From Brachycybe producta (taxonomy: Eukaryota; Arthropoda; Diplopoda; Playtdesmida; Andrognathidae), in contig JAUPFP010000001.1 in NCBI GenBank assembly GCA_036925085.1, positions 6,117,722-6,181,721 of the forward strand: 64,000 nucleotides of DNA, given 5' to 3'. The notes under the pieces were generated by a model that ran no database searches, was not told the origin of the DNA, and was given only the letters and a program-made list of their open reading frames with translations. Position numbers and translations under genes: made by a program. Numbering within the stretch: the first letter of the stretch is position 1; the number at the start of each line of letters is the position of its first letter. Below, one piece after another: positions 1 through 11,033 of this stretch.

Positions 1-487
1 TGGAAATAGAAAGTAAAAAGAGAACCCCAAAAGGTATAGTTACTATTAGTGTAGGGAAAAAACTTTAAAAGTAACTTAAAATGTGTTTTTGGAAATCAAA
101 AAATTAAACAAACGTTTTAAAAAGTTAACAAAATTAATGCTAAAATTGAAATTGTATTATTTGGAAATAGAAAGTAAAAAGAGAAAAGAAAAGAAAATTG
201 ATATAAATGAAAGTAAAAATTTACTAAAGGTAATTCTTACTACTTCTAGATCCAAATTATAATTCTTGAACAATTTAATTTAAATCACAAATTTCACAAA
301 ATTTAACACCAACTCTCTTTAATTGCAAAATTGAGATAAATAGTAAATCACCCAAGCCACATGGTCCTGCTGAATGATTGATGAGTAATGTTGGGATTTC
401 AGGATGTGACCACTGACCATATATATTTGTTGAATTCAAACTTAAATAAAGTTAGCATATCCCTACGCCATAATAGGTGCCTAATGG
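1..487. other. AT-rich DNA with a 24-bp direct repeat, no gene seen
   Basis: No coding signal is visible. The first 24 bases of the window recur exactly at 162-185, so a tandem repeat with a period of about 161 bp may enter from the left edge. The rest is A/T-rich simple sequence. Confidence 0.6.
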
Positions 488-763
488 CACTTCTAAAACA
501 AGGTGCCATTGTTGTGTGAATTTTACTTCATCAAAATACACTGAATTTGAGTGAAACATATATGTTTTCATATGTTTTTAATTCAAGTTGTCAAATGCAT
601 AACCATAGTGCATCCATAACCTACTACAATTAATAAATTTGTACATTTTACCAATAAAAATGATTTTGGATGTTGAAGGTGCCACTAAAGATACTGTTTC
701 GGTGAAATTAGGCACCTTTAAGGGTCATATGGCACCCCTAAGGCACCTTTTGTTTTAACAGTG
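488..763. repeat. Candidate MITE with CACT...AGTG ends
   Basis: The left end reads CACTTCTAAAACAAGGTGCC and the right end, read on the minus strand, is CACTGTTAAAACAAAAGGTG followed by CC. This gives an imperfect terminal inverted repeat of about 20 bp around a 276-bp body with no reading frame. Several extra GGTGCC/GGCACC motifs sit inside both ends. No convincing target-site duplication was found (TAATGG on the left, TAATTT on the right), so family and exact borders are uncertain. Confidence 0.4.
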
Positions 764-2434
764 TAATTTGGGGGTTTGTGTGTGCCACATTTAATCATAT
801 TTTTTTTAGTTCTGAAATTAATTAGACCAAATTATGCAATACTATTGAAAAGTTGTAAAATTCAAATGCAGTTGTTGATCTTTAGAGAAATTGTATCTTC
901 ACTGTATATTATAGGGAAAGCAAAACCCAATCTGACAGTAATTATTTCGATCAAAACAGTTTTTGTATGTTGTATGCCTTGGAGTTTACTTGTTGATCAA
1001 TCGCTTGCAACTGCAATGTCAAGACAATAAAATCCAAAACAAAAAAATAAAATTTAGATTAAATGTGGTCATAACAGTGACACATTTTGTGGTAGTCGTT
1101 CATACTGTATATTTGAATATCTAGAAAAAAAATTGTACTATTTTCGCATAGTGAACTTCTAGTATGCAGTTGTTGCAATTAGGGAAACATTCCGGACTGC
1201 ATCCTCTCCAGTCCACCCAGCAACAGGCTTCATTTTCTGCCTGTTTCCGCTGTTATTTTATTTGCGGGCATAAAAATTCTAGTCCTATTACCGTAACTAC
1301 CATGTATGTGATACTCGGTTATGAAGCGTTTCATGAGATCTCCAGGTTAAACTTTGGAAATTGTGACTAAGTCTAAATTTCATGTTTGAGGAACCTTAAT
1401 TTATTTTCTTTTTCTCATTAAGGGGGCACTGTAGAAATCAGTAATTAAGAGATCCTGCTAAACATAATGGAAATAATTTCAATTTGGATTTTGAATTTTG
1501 TTTTAAATAATTTTGAAGTTTCAATTTTATTATTCTTTTAGAAGTAACAGTAACTTTGAATTTCCTATTTCGTTTGAAGCTTCTACGTAGTTTTTACTAC
1601 TACGTTTTTCCTTCTTCTTCATATAATTCATATTTTAATTTTGAAATTTATATTTTTAATGTTATTGTTTTAAGTTGAACTTTTAAAAACAGAATAAAAT
1701 TCCAATAGAAAATGTTACTTTTCTAAAATGAAATTCTTCTTCGATGCAAAAAAAATGACAAATCTCAAATAGTGGGGAAAGTTGACTGAAGTCTAATATA
1801 GACACCTCTACACAGGGGCTCCACAAATATATAACAGTTGATATCCCCATGTAACATAATAGAATTTCATTTAACCTCGAGCCTGTGGAGAAAGAAAAAA
1901 ACAAGCCAGGACAACAGCAGTGAGAGCGGCTCAAGTTCAAAATACATTTTAGAACACACCTGAGTGTTATGGGGAAAACACTAAACCAAAAACATTCTAT
2001 TTTCAGTTGTTCCTTATCACACTATAAAATCTTTAAGTAATCGAAATTACTCTTTCACTCTTCTTTCTAAACCCCCGTAACCCCAACCCCATCCCCCCTC
2101 GCACTCTTGTCAGCTTTATTATTTTTCACCTATTTTTGACTTTTCTAAAAGTGATAACATCGAATATATATTGAAATAACCAAACGAAGACGGATTTATA
2201 AAAAAAGAAAGTAAATCGATTTATAGGATAGAAAATAGGAAAATAAGTTAACAAATCGAAGGTAACAAAAGAATTTTTAGTTGAACAAATACGCCGGTTT
2301 TGTTCGTATTGTTGCCGAGTTAACGAGAATCCAGAATTCGAGCATTTAGCTGAAAGAGGGTGGTTTATTCTTTGAACAAAAATAATCGATTTATTTCGTA
2401 TAAATCGGATTTGTTTTATTTAGATCAGGGACCT
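764..2434. other. AT-rich intergenic DNA, nothing recognised
   Basis: Only short chance reading frames occur here, and none resembles a known protein. There is no tandem array or inverted repeat of note. Confidence 0.5.
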
Positions 2435-2647
2435 CAATGCAGAAAGTTAATAAGACAGTCACATGATAGTAAATTGTCATAACCTTGTGATCGTCACAAT
2501 AGTAAATTACAAAATAGTATGACAGATATTGTCATATGGCTGCGATTGACTAGTATACATACAACATACTGTCATAGTTAGAAAATGAGAACGCACAAGC
2601 AGTGGCATCATAAGGTATGACTGTCACGATTATGACTTTCTGTAATG
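2435..2647. repeat. Candidate MITE rich in GTCA motifs
   Basis: Reading inwards from each end gives CAATGCAGAAAGTTAATAA then GACAGTCAC on the left, and CATTACAGAAAGTCATAAT then CGTGACAGTCAT on the right. This is an imperfect inverted repeat of about 30 bp with a 3-bp gap. The body contains many GTCAT/ATGAC copies and no coding potential. No clear target duplication was found. Confidence 0.4.
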
Positions 2648-3300
2648 AAGCCTCAAGTCGTTTTCCAATTTAAGATGTTTTGTAACCAAAAGACAAAGAC
2701 TAAGAAGAAACTGATAGCGTTAGAAACTAGAGAATGGCTGAGTCAATTAATAGTATTTTCGTGTTAAAACCTTTGAAAAATACTTAAGGCGACATAGTTT
2801 CAAAATAAAACGTTTATAGACAAAAATTGACATAAAAAGTTTATTTTAAAAGATGACAAAGAAAATATCCTGAAGAGGTTGTGCTACCTTTCTAATTTCT
2901 AAAACACAAGTTTTTTTTTACATTTATGCTCCTGGAGAATAGAATAACCAGATTTAAAACCACCTTAAATGAAATTCACTTGATCACTTGAAATACTAAA
3001 CAAAAATTCTGTAAATTTTACAAGCTTTTAAATATTTGCGTTTTCTCACTTAATTTCAACTTGAATTTTCACAAATTTCAGCAGAAACGAACGAAGTGTG
3101 TAAATTCGCTATTTTAATGAAAATCGAAATCACCCCCACAATGTACTCCTATAAGAATACAGAGAGAATTTAATAAAAGCGTTTGATAAAGTGTATTGAT
3201 GGTCGCATTAATGCTGTGAAAAAAAAGTGAAACAACAGCCGCGAAAGAATAATTATAAAATACTGAAGTTGAAGGGGGGAGCGTGACTGAGGAAAAAAAA
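2648..3300. other. AT-rich DNA upstream of hairy, nothing recognised
   Basis: No reading frame or repeat could be supported. It may hold distal regulatory sequence of the downstream hairy/HES gene, but no individual site stands out. Confidence 0.4.
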
Positions 3301-3862
3301 CGAATTACTTCAGAAGGAGGTGGAGTTTTCTCACGGATGTCTATTACCCGCCCACCTAACAGCAATTGAAGAGGCACGCGCGCGCGCACTGCGACCGCCA
3401 ATGCACACACACACACACACACACACACAGGTAAACGTGTGCATTCACAGTGCACACACCACACACGACAGGGGAGCAGTAGCTAGCTCACTTGCAAAAC
3501 GTGGCCACAAAAGGGATTTATTCTACAAAAGGAGCTGAACAAGTGCACACTTATTTTAAACTTTACAGCAGCATAGAGAAAACGTCACTCGAATATAGAC
3601 CAATGAGAAACGAGTTAATTTGAAGTGGGAAAATCGTGGCACCTTTTTAACACTAAACATAAAACACATTTGGCTTGTCTGCCGCACAAAGTAGAAGCTG
3701 TGTGTGTGTGAGAGATTCTATTGCCACACTTGTTGCAATCTCTGGTGTATTGTAGTTAACACTTAACTACAGTTGATTCAAGTGATAGAATCTAATTTAA
3801 AATATAATTATATTTATATAAACAAAAAATTGTGCAAGTGTTTTGATAATCTACTAAAAAAA
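3301..3862 (+). promoter_or_regulatory. Putative promoter and 5' UTR of the hairy/HES gene
   Basis: This stretch precedes the first coding exon and is less AT-rich than its surroundings. It contains GGCACGCG at 3373-3380, which contains CACGCG, the class of site that Hairy/E(spl) proteins are known to bind. It also holds a CCAAT-type ACCAATGAG near 3599 and GTGGGAAAA at 3625-3633, a partial match to the Su(H)/CSL core. No clear TATA box was found. The transcription start is probably between about 3650 and 3760, but that is inference. Autoregulation and Notch input are known for HES genes generally; here the sites are only suggestive. Confidence 0.4.
3403..3429. repeat. (CA)n microsatellite
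   Basis: About 13 CA dinucleotides occur in a row, just downstream of a short CG-alternating run (3376-3386). It lies in the presumed promoter of the hairy/HES gene. Confidence 0.9.
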
Positions 3863-6800
3863 ATGCCTGCGGAGAAAGTGACCATAAAAAGTGAAAACAG
3901 AAGGGTAAGAAATATTTTTTTTAAAATTTTTTTTGACATTCTAGGGGCTTATGTCTATAATGGGCCTACTTCCTACAGTTTGCCAGATTTTTTTTTCAGT
4001 GTAATTTTAAGAAATTCACAAGTTTAATTTAAAGTTTAGAATTTTCGCCCAATAATTATTATTAAAAGTATATTTAAGTGCTGCAGTCTATTGTTTAAAA
4101 TTGAATCTCTCAGAAAACTAAACAAAAAACACCACGTTGAATGAAACATGAAGATGTTTTGCTAATAAACATACTGAAGATTAAAATGAAAATGAATTAT
4201 TGGTTTTTAATTTATGCAACGAATTACATTAAAAATTACAAATTAAGAAATTATGCCTGTCGTTCATTATCATTAAGTTTCTAAAATTATTTCCAATTGC
4301 ATTTCGATATGTTGTTAACAATCACCTTCGAGTTATAAATGTTAAGCATTTGGTAATTTCTGAGATGCTTTGTATTCTTAAACGATTTACGTGCCCTTAG
4401 GTGCTACACTTTTTATACTTTTAATAGTGTTATACTTAGTACACACCTGATAATTTAAATGTATTTAAATAATGTGTTCTACAGAGCCCCGTCAAGGGCA
4501 AACAAACAATATATCGAATTCAATTTATTCAGTTAATAATCAGAAAATTGTGACGTCGCTGGCCCTTTGGCGCCACCGTTTCGACTTCTTTGGTGAATCG
4601 ATGGTGCCGGTGCCGACTCTGTTGTCGGCGGGCCAGCCTCTACTCTTGGGGTTGATTTTACCGGTCGAGACATTTACTGGTCCAACCTGATAACGGCCCA
4701 CAAAAAGACCGTCTTCTCAGGAATCTTTTGTATAGTACGTGACGATGCCGACGGCACTTCTCTTTCTTTGATTATAGTCCCTTGGAGGACCTTATTTTGC
4801 TGGGGGTTCGAACCCCAAAAAATGACTACAACTTACATAATTTTGCGTAATTAAAAAAATTCAAACTCTTTACTTCGATATATTGTTATTATCGTACTAT
4901 TTTTACTTCGATATATTGTTATTTTCGTACTCTTTTTACATTGCACTTGTACTCTGAGTTGGAACTTAACTGTTCAACTCTCAAACTCTTGACTGTCCTC
5001 ACACTCAAGCCTCAAGCACACTTGTCCGGTCTCCTGGGAAGGGCAACTGTCCGGTCTCCTGGGAAGGGCAACTGTCCGGTCTCCTGGGAAGGGCAACTGT
5101 CCGGTCTCTTGGGAAGGGCAACTGTCCGGTCTCCTGGGAAGGGCAACTGTCCGGTCTCCTGGGAAGGGCAACTGTCCGGTCTCTTGGGAAGGGCAACTGT
5201 CCGGTCTCTTGGGAAGGGCAACTGTCCGGTCTCCTGGGAGGGGCAACTGTCCGGTCTCCTGGGAGGGGCAACTGTCCGGTCTCCTGGGAGGGGCAACTGT
5301 CCGGTCTCCTGGGAGGGGCAACTGTCCGGTCTCCTGGGAGGGGCAACTGTCCGGTCTCCTGGGAGGGGCAACTGTCCGGTCTCCTGGGAGGGGCAACTGT
5401 CCGGTCTCCTGGGAGGGGCAACTGTCCGGTCTCCTGGGAGGGGCAACTGTCCGGTCTCCTGGGAGGGGCAACTGTCCGGTCTCCTGGGAGGGGCAACTGT
5501 CCGGTCTCCTGGGAGGGGCAACTGTCACCTCAGGGCTCAATGATTGACCAACTGGGCCAATCATTGCCCTGGGCCGGGGATATTACCTTAAAAGGAAAGG
5601 TATTTTTGGGGGTAGGGTTCTTTGACGTGGGACAAGAAGATTGACACGTGTAAGGCTAGGCGCAAATTGAGACGCGTGTCAGGCGACACAGCACAGCACG
5701 CTCTTTTGTAACCAATGGAAATTAATAGTACGGCGTAAATTGCTAACACTACGCTACACAGTCCTGCTCGGGTCTGTTTACAGACGCGTGGCGTTGTGGT
5801 CGAGACACACTTTCTCGTGTCCCGTCCGCGACACGTCGTATTCAACAGGTGTTTTTAGGCAATTTTCACAAAATATGCAGGGTCCTAGTCAAGTTGTGTT
5901 TGAATTGAATAATTAAATACAATCTTGTGTTGTTTATTTTTTATTTCGGATGTCATTTTAAATTGTCCATGGCTTTTACTTTTAGACAAATAAGTTATTC
6001 GGTGATTTAAATTTTTTTTGCCCATCAAAGTTTAGAGCAACACTTCTTCTTCAGCATCACTACCTGACTCTGAACTTATAAAATTTAAATGTTTTCTTTG
6101 CGAATCGTTCATTTCTACAACTGGAGCTGCGTCGAGAGTTCACTACTACATAATGCGTCGCAATATGCGAATTACCACGCTACGCGTGGGGCGTGATGTT
6201 TGCGTCATGGTGCTCGTGTCTGGTCGTTTCAGACGCGTCTTAATTTGCGCCTAGCCAAAGAATGCCTTTCAATACCCTCCAATGTCGAAATTTGGACGCT
6301 AGGCGCATATACACGACACTCATCCGTCTCACGGCCACACAGTGTGTCAAACTGTCATTAGCCTAGTGTTGGAAGGCATATTCGATGCTTAAGTGTGTCT
6401 CGTTTTTTTAATTTATATTGTTTATTTAAAATTATTTGAAATTGATTTAAATGTTTGTTTTTTCTTCTTCTTAAAATTGCTTCTGTAAACCTGGAACAAA
6501 ATTTTTAGTAGACCCAATGCCCTCAAAAATTCCTAACTCTCAATGCTTAATATAATTTGTTTTGTATGTAAAACAGAGTAATAAGCCATTGATGGAAAAA
6601 AGGCGCCGTGCAAGGATTAATCAAAGCCTTACGGAACTAAAGAACCTCATCTTGGACGCCATGAAAAAAGATGTAAGGTTGTCTATAATTTATACACTGA
6701 AAACAGTTTATTATAAAACACATTTCCAGTCCGGTTTCTTAGGATGATGATATCATAAAAATTTTCTTTTTTAATCCGAAAAATATGCCGGCTTCATTTC

Positions 6801-8012
6801 CATTTCGTGCTAAACTGTTGCTGGTGTCATCCAAAAATAACTAACCTAAAAAGCTCATTATTAAAAAAAAATTTACAGACTTCAAGAAGCTCAAAATTGG
6901 AAAAGGCGGACATTTTAGAAATGGCAGTTCGACATTTACAAAATCTTCAACTGCAGAAATCAATCTCAGGTAAAACCTTTTATTACATTTCAAGTACAAA
7001 ATAAAAAAATAGCTTCCTCTCCACATGAATGGCTTATGTGAACCTGAACTGTCATTTTTTAATATTACTCTTTCACTTTTAAACAATGGTTTTGTGAATG
7101 CATTCATGCATGCACTGCATCAGAAAAAAACCCTTGAAATATATAATCAATAGTGATAAATAGAATAATACTGGCAATTTTTTTTCCATTGTAGTGTCTG
7201 TAACAAACACATCATCATCATCACCACCACCACCACCATCATCACCAGAGGATGAACTGGATGTAAATCGAAATCAAAAGCACAGCAAATATCGAGCTGG
7301 CTATAATGAGTGTGCCAAGGAAGTATCGCATTTTTTGGATACGGTCGATGGCATCGATTCTGCAGTACGAGAACGATTAGTTGCTCATCTCTTAAATTGT
7401 TTGAACGTAATTTCCGAATCAACTGCAATTGATAAAGGAAACAAACCTGTAGTACCTCCTGTTATCATCAACGCCAAAGTTGATGATGATGATGATGACA
7501 GTGGATGCTACAGCATTAGCATGGATTCCGAACCATCCTCTGCTGAGAACACTTCCTCATCGTTATCACCAGTGTCATCCTCGTCAGTTTTTGACAACGG
7601 TACATTACCACTTCCCGTCACATCTGCATCTTCGGTCCCCCAACCCATTCATATCCACATTCCAGCCACTTCCATTCCTCTCAGTATTTTATCAAATAGA
7701 CATCCATCTGTGATTTCTTCCCCTGCTACCTTCCATGGTCTTCAACTCGTTCCTACCAGACTGTCGACTGGTGAATTTGCTTTTGTAGTTCCAAATTCTC
7801 ATCCGTGTAGTTCCGTTTCCACCGCAAGTGCCAATATGTTTTCGTCCTCATCTTCAGTGCCCTCTGGTTCTCGGCAGCCACAATCATCGCCAGAACCTAC
7901 GGCAGAGGCTTTTCCTCGTGATGTGCGTCATTCTTCTAGTTGTGGCCATTCTAAACACAACAAACTTTTTCCGTTGGTGATCAGTGATGAACCTGTCTGG
8001 AGACCATGGTGA
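3863..8012 (+). CDS. hairy: Hairy/HES-family bHLH-Orange transcriptional repressor, four coding exons
   Basis: Exons are 3863-3904, 6577-6672, 6879-6969 and 7195-8012, all with GT-AG introns, giving 348 residues. The ATG opens [14 protein letters not shown]. The bHLH domain covers about residues 13-70 and includes [15 protein letters not shown], with the family's proline in the basic region, and [11 protein letters not shown] in helix 2. An Orange domain follows (about 107-147, from [14 protein letters not shown] to LLNCLN), then a Ser/Pro-rich tail with an aspartate run near 170-178. The last four residues are WRPW, the Groucho-recruiting tetrapeptide. PLVIS just before it may correspond to Hairy's CtBP-type motif, though this is weak. 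Introns fall before SNKP, after MKKD and after the second helix, the arrangement known for HES1. The protein should act in the nucleus as a DNA-binding repressor in segmentation or neurogenesis. Hairy, deadpan and HES1-like assignments cannot be fully separated by eye. Confidence 0.93.
3905..4535. other. 5' part of hairy intron 1, no element recognised
   Basis: The donor GTAAGA is at 3905. The sequence is AT-rich without coding signal, up to the edge of an LTR-type repeat. Confidence 0.5.
4865..4940. repeat. Tandem duplication of about 36 bp
   Basis: Two copies of a unit starting TTTACTTCGATATATTG occur back to back, differing at a few bases. It lies inside the family A repeat copy in hairy intron 1. 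Confidence 0.7.
5028..5526. repeat. 25-bp minisatellite, 20 copies
   Basis: The unit begins GGTCTCCTGGGAAGGGCAAC and repeats 20 times with almost no divergence. The first eight units carry GGGAAGGGC and the last twelve GGGAGGGGC, so at least two amplification episodes are visible. Some units have CTCTTGG in place of CTCCTGG. Because 25 is not a multiple of 3, the array stays open in several frames and produces long spurious reading frames (such as 4941-5543) that should not be annotated as genes. The single-copy progenitor is recognisable in the related LTR near 48,545-48,570. Confidence 0.97.
5654..6256. repeat. MITE of about 603 bp with GGCTAGGCGCAAATT ends
   Basis: GGCTAGGCGCAAATTGAGAC at 5654 is repeated in inverted orientation at the right end (GGCTAGGCGCAAATTAAGAC read on the minus strand up to 6256). 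Both are followed by an ACGCGT-type sequence. The body is relatively GC-rich with repeated ACGCGT and GACAC motifs and has no transposase. A related single end, GCTAGGCGCA, is at about 6299. The ends and small size suggest a non-autonomous DNA transposon; flanking TAA (left) and AAA (right) are compatible with a decayed 3-bp duplication. It lies in hairy intron 1. Confidence 0.65.
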
Positions 8013-8448
8013 TTTTTTTCGTGTTTTTTATATTTTAATGAAAGTGTTTCTTTCCAAGCTAACTAACAAAACAAGACAAACTTTTTCGACCTAGTCTAAA
8101 TTGAACTATTGACTCTACTATCTTCCAATATATTATGTCTGTTCTTTCGGACAAATTCTAACTAATTGGATTGTGTCATCCAGTTAAAAATGTTACGAAC
8201 GCTTAGTTTCCACAACTGAACATTCAAAACACATCATGTTTTATTTGGTGCCTTATTAAATTACCAACTACAGTAGTTTTAAGTTAATCTAGAATGTATG
8301 CCAATTAAAATGTTTTATAATCGTTCCGCATCTTCTTCCTCCTCGTCTTCACTGCAACTTTGGGTTGATAGTGCTTCTGTTTGTATCTCCTCCACGCAGT
8401 TGCCCAAGACTGGCAAGAATGCGTTCAATTGTGAAAACAACAAAAGAA

Positions 8449-8454
8449 AATAAA
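8449..8454 (+). terminator. Polyadenylation signal AATAAA of the hairy/HES gene
   Basis: This is the first canonical AATAAA downstream of the WRPW stop, giving a 3' UTR of roughly 460 bases. Cleavage probably occurs 10-30 bases further on. Confidence 0.55.
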
Positions 8455-8474
8455 TCAATATTAAATGTAAATGT

Positions 8475-9410
8475 ATACCTTTTCCAAAAATATAATTTTT
8501 GCTTTCTGTAGTTTTTTCTTTAACTGCAGGGCCTGATCTTGTCTTTAATAGTCCTTTTATCTAACACTGCTGCTCAAAATTTTTTATTTTTCCCAAGTTA
8601 AATTCGTCTGGTTTACTTTGGACTTATTTTTTTGATACTATATCGGACCATTTTGTTGCGGCTATGCATCGATCGCTCTGCATTTTTGTTAACAGACTCT
8701 GATCTGCCAGTTTCCGTTCCAAAAATGTGTTTTTGACTATCCTTTTTTCCCTTTCAACAACAGAATGTATAATTAACTATTTTGTGAAGCACTGCATGAA
8801 AACTGGTTGACCTCGATTGTCATGTATGCAGTATGCCTGGACCGGAAGATCCAGGCACGTCTTTGCTTTTACTGTCTGTTTCTGTTGTGGCTGGTTAAGA
8901 TATAAGTAATTTGTAACAATAATATTTTCTTACCTTCTTTCTCCCTTTTCCTTTCTTCTCTTTTCCGAAATGTCACTCTGTTACAATATTCTGTTATGGA
9001 AATTGTATATTTTACCTGCAAAATGTTGACCCGCCGTGTTTGTTTTTGCAGGGTGTAAGTGTTGACAAAAACTTAATTTTCTCTACTTCAATGCATGCTA
9101 GAAAAAATCTTATCAATCCCACTAAAAGATCTGGTGAAGTTTTATAAATATGTAAAATTTCATGCTTAAATATTCATTTATAGCCTAAGAAACTTACCTT
9201 GAAATTCATGAAAAAAACTGTTGGCATCAAATTTCAAGTTGTAGGCACTTGCCATAGTTACTATAGTCTATAGTATCTCAATAGTAACTGTCAAATTTAA
9301 AACGGGTGCCATTTTTTTGCTATAAGGTAGTATGGGTAATGGGAAAAGGAGAGTATAAAATTTAGATTGTATTCCTCTCAACTATAACCTCATAACTCCT
9401 GATAGGAGGC
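8475..9410. other. AT-rich DNA downstream of hairy, nothing recognised
   Basis: No reading frame or repeat family was identified. A short hairpin, GCCTGGACCGGAAGATCCAGGC, lies near 8833-8854; it is imperfect and of unknown relevance. Confidence 0.45.
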
Positions 9411-9412
9411 TA

Positions 9413-10204
9413 TGTCTCAACATAGTTGGTAGGTTGCCATTGTTTCGACCCAGTTCTGCTCCTTTGTTGGAGTAGACTAAATCCTGTGTCGTCTGCTAGG
9501 CTGGCTTATTAGCTGCCAGGCAGACGACAAAATGGCCAGCAAGGGTCACTGTCCTCCCCCAGGTGGAGCAGGAGCCTGGGGGTGGTATATAATGGTGGTG
9601 GCCATTATATTCTGGACAGTGTGTTGACCCTTTTTCATGCTGAATGCATGTGTTTTTGGTGCTCTGTTCAGCAGGTGGCCAAGATGGCCACCATTCATCA
9701 TGAATTGCATCTTTAGTCATCTCTTTGTTCTTCATTTGTTGTGCTTTTTAGCCACTTTCTCTCCTGGCTGAATTAGCCAGGAGATTGTTCTTTATTAAGT
9801 GTTTTATCAATTTATTCTTTGAATAAATTATAACCTTTTATTTTCACTCACCACACTGTGGCGTGTCATTCTTTTGGGGAAGTTCTGCGAGGAGGGTGGG
9901 GGTTTATGGTTGGGAGTCGCCGAACCACCACCGTCCTGTTCCGGCTTGTTTTCGGCTTGTTGGCCGGTTTTTCATGCGCTGGTTTCTACGGTGGACCCAT
10001 CGGGCGGTCACCGTAGGTTCTCGTGGCTCGACGGTCGGATGACCGTCGATATTCAGCGAGGCAGGCTCCGGTTGGCCGGCGCCACCTGGACACGTGGTCA
10101 AGAGGGCAGCCCGCGTTACGACCTCTGCCCCTAATGGAGTCTGGATCCGGTAGGTCGGGGAAGATTTGCCGGGGTGTTGTTTCGGACCCAAGTCGGGTCG
10201 TTAC
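9413..10204 (+). mobile_element. Possible solo LTR, about 790 bp
   Basis: The stretch begins TGTCTCAAC and ends GTCGTTACA, the TG...CA pattern of LTRs. It contains TATATAATGG near 9587 and AATAAATTATAA near 9823 in the right order for a promoter and polyadenylation site. The last 330 bp are much more GC-rich than the surroundings. There is no convincing target duplication and no second copy in the window, so this is tentative. It would be an old non-coding fossil. Confidence 0.35.
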
Positions 10205-10387
10205 ACCATGGAAACAGACAGCCTACATTTTATAAACAAGGGAGACATTACAAAAAGAATAATGTATTTTCTATATAGAGGAACATCATGCCATCTAATC
10301 TATCCAAGGCTGTACATGTATGTAGTGTCACATTCAAATGCTATTTTTGCACATGACGTCATATTCACTATTATTTATTTATATGTA

Positions 10388-10447
<60 letters not shown>

Positions 10448-10552
10448 TAAATATTGTCATGATCCAGCTTTAATTTTATCTTTTTTAATTGTTGCTGAGA
10501 TCAACATCTGTCCAAGAACCGTTCACGTAGGCAAAAGCTGCAGAAATAATTG
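10205..10552. other. No gene; contains a microsatellite
   Basis: This short AT-rich spacer is dominated by a TG/TA microsatellite. The reading frames crossing it are repeat artefacts. Confidence 0.6.
10385..10444. repeat. (TG)n(TA)n compound microsatellite
   Basis: About nine TG dinucleotides run into about twenty TA dinucleotides. Confidence 0.95.
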
Positions 10553-11033
10553 ACCAAACAACTCGAAAAGGTTTAAAATGATTCTTTATTCATACTTCAA
10601 CATCTCACGAGTGTCTCTTACAAACTGAACCCAATTCCCAGGGCTCTTGGACATGCAGGAACTCAAGAATCAAGTCAATTCCGAAAGTATTGTTTTTCGT
10701 GAAGTGACGGGATCAGATTACGCTGACTCCCAGCTGATGTGCCGGTCTTTATATAAATGGAGGGGATTATAACTCATCATGACGCGTAGGGTGCAACGCC
10801 CAATTATCATGGGTGTTCATCCGTCACTAGCCCAGAAATACACCCACCCCAGAAACCAAGAATTTCTTCTAGAATATTCTAGAAGAAAAGCGTGGCTTCA
10901 GGGGAGGTCCTTTCGAAAACAATAAATCATAAAGAATGCCATCCTATTCGCAAATGAATTTTTATAAACAATGACTTAAGAGAAAGAAATGAAAACTGAC
11001 AAATAGCCAAAAATACAAAGTGGGCTCTTACAA
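10553..11033 (-). mobile_element. Possible LTR-like repeat, minus orientation
   Basis: On the minus strand it starts TGTAAGAGCCCAC and holds TTTATATAAAGACC near 10,745-10,755 and GAATAAAGAATC near 10,580, a TATA box and polyadenylation signal in LTR order. TTCTAGAATATTCTAGAA, a perfect 18-bp palindrome, lies at 10,865-10,882. The 3' border is unclear. No coding sequence is attached. Confidence 0.35.

Larger units (their letters stand above)
4536..5620 (-). mobile_element. Family A LTR-retroelement fossil (LTR plus 5' leader) in hairy intron 1
   Basis: Read on the minus strand, this copy matches 48,359-49,170 and partly 28,870-29,089. Shared landmarks are a CAGGGCAATGATTGGCC block, GAGCCCTGAGGTGACAG, a leader containing GTCACG and ATTCC, and a downstream GCGCCAAAGGGCCAGC block near 4545-4580 (GTGCCAAAGGGCCAGC in the other copy). 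Order and spacing fit an LTR followed by an untranslated leader and the very start of an internal region. It is a truncated fossil and carries a large internal minisatellite expansion. Borders are approximate. Confidence 0.55.

Noticed and set aside
3114-3464. Minus-strand 116-codon frame ahead of hairy
   Set aside because: It crosses the CA microsatellite, matches nothing known and lies antisense to the likely promoter.
4795-4825. tRNA-like GGGGGTTCGAACCCC
   Set aside because: It resembles a TpsiC arm, but no anticodon arm, D arm or acceptor stem can be folded around it. It lies within the family A leader.
4941-5564. Long open frames of 110-200 codons on both strands across the 25-bp repeat
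   Set aside because: The period is not a multiple of three and the array lacks stops, so open frames arise in several phases on both strands. The peptides are pure repeats with no independent coding signal.
6562-6747. Stand-alone gene at the bHLH exon
   Set aside because: The open frame simply extends exon 2 of hairy into its flanking introns; GT-AG borders define the real exon as 6577-6672.
10166-10553. Frames ending in YIYIYIYIY runs
   Set aside because: They are translations of the TA microsatellite.
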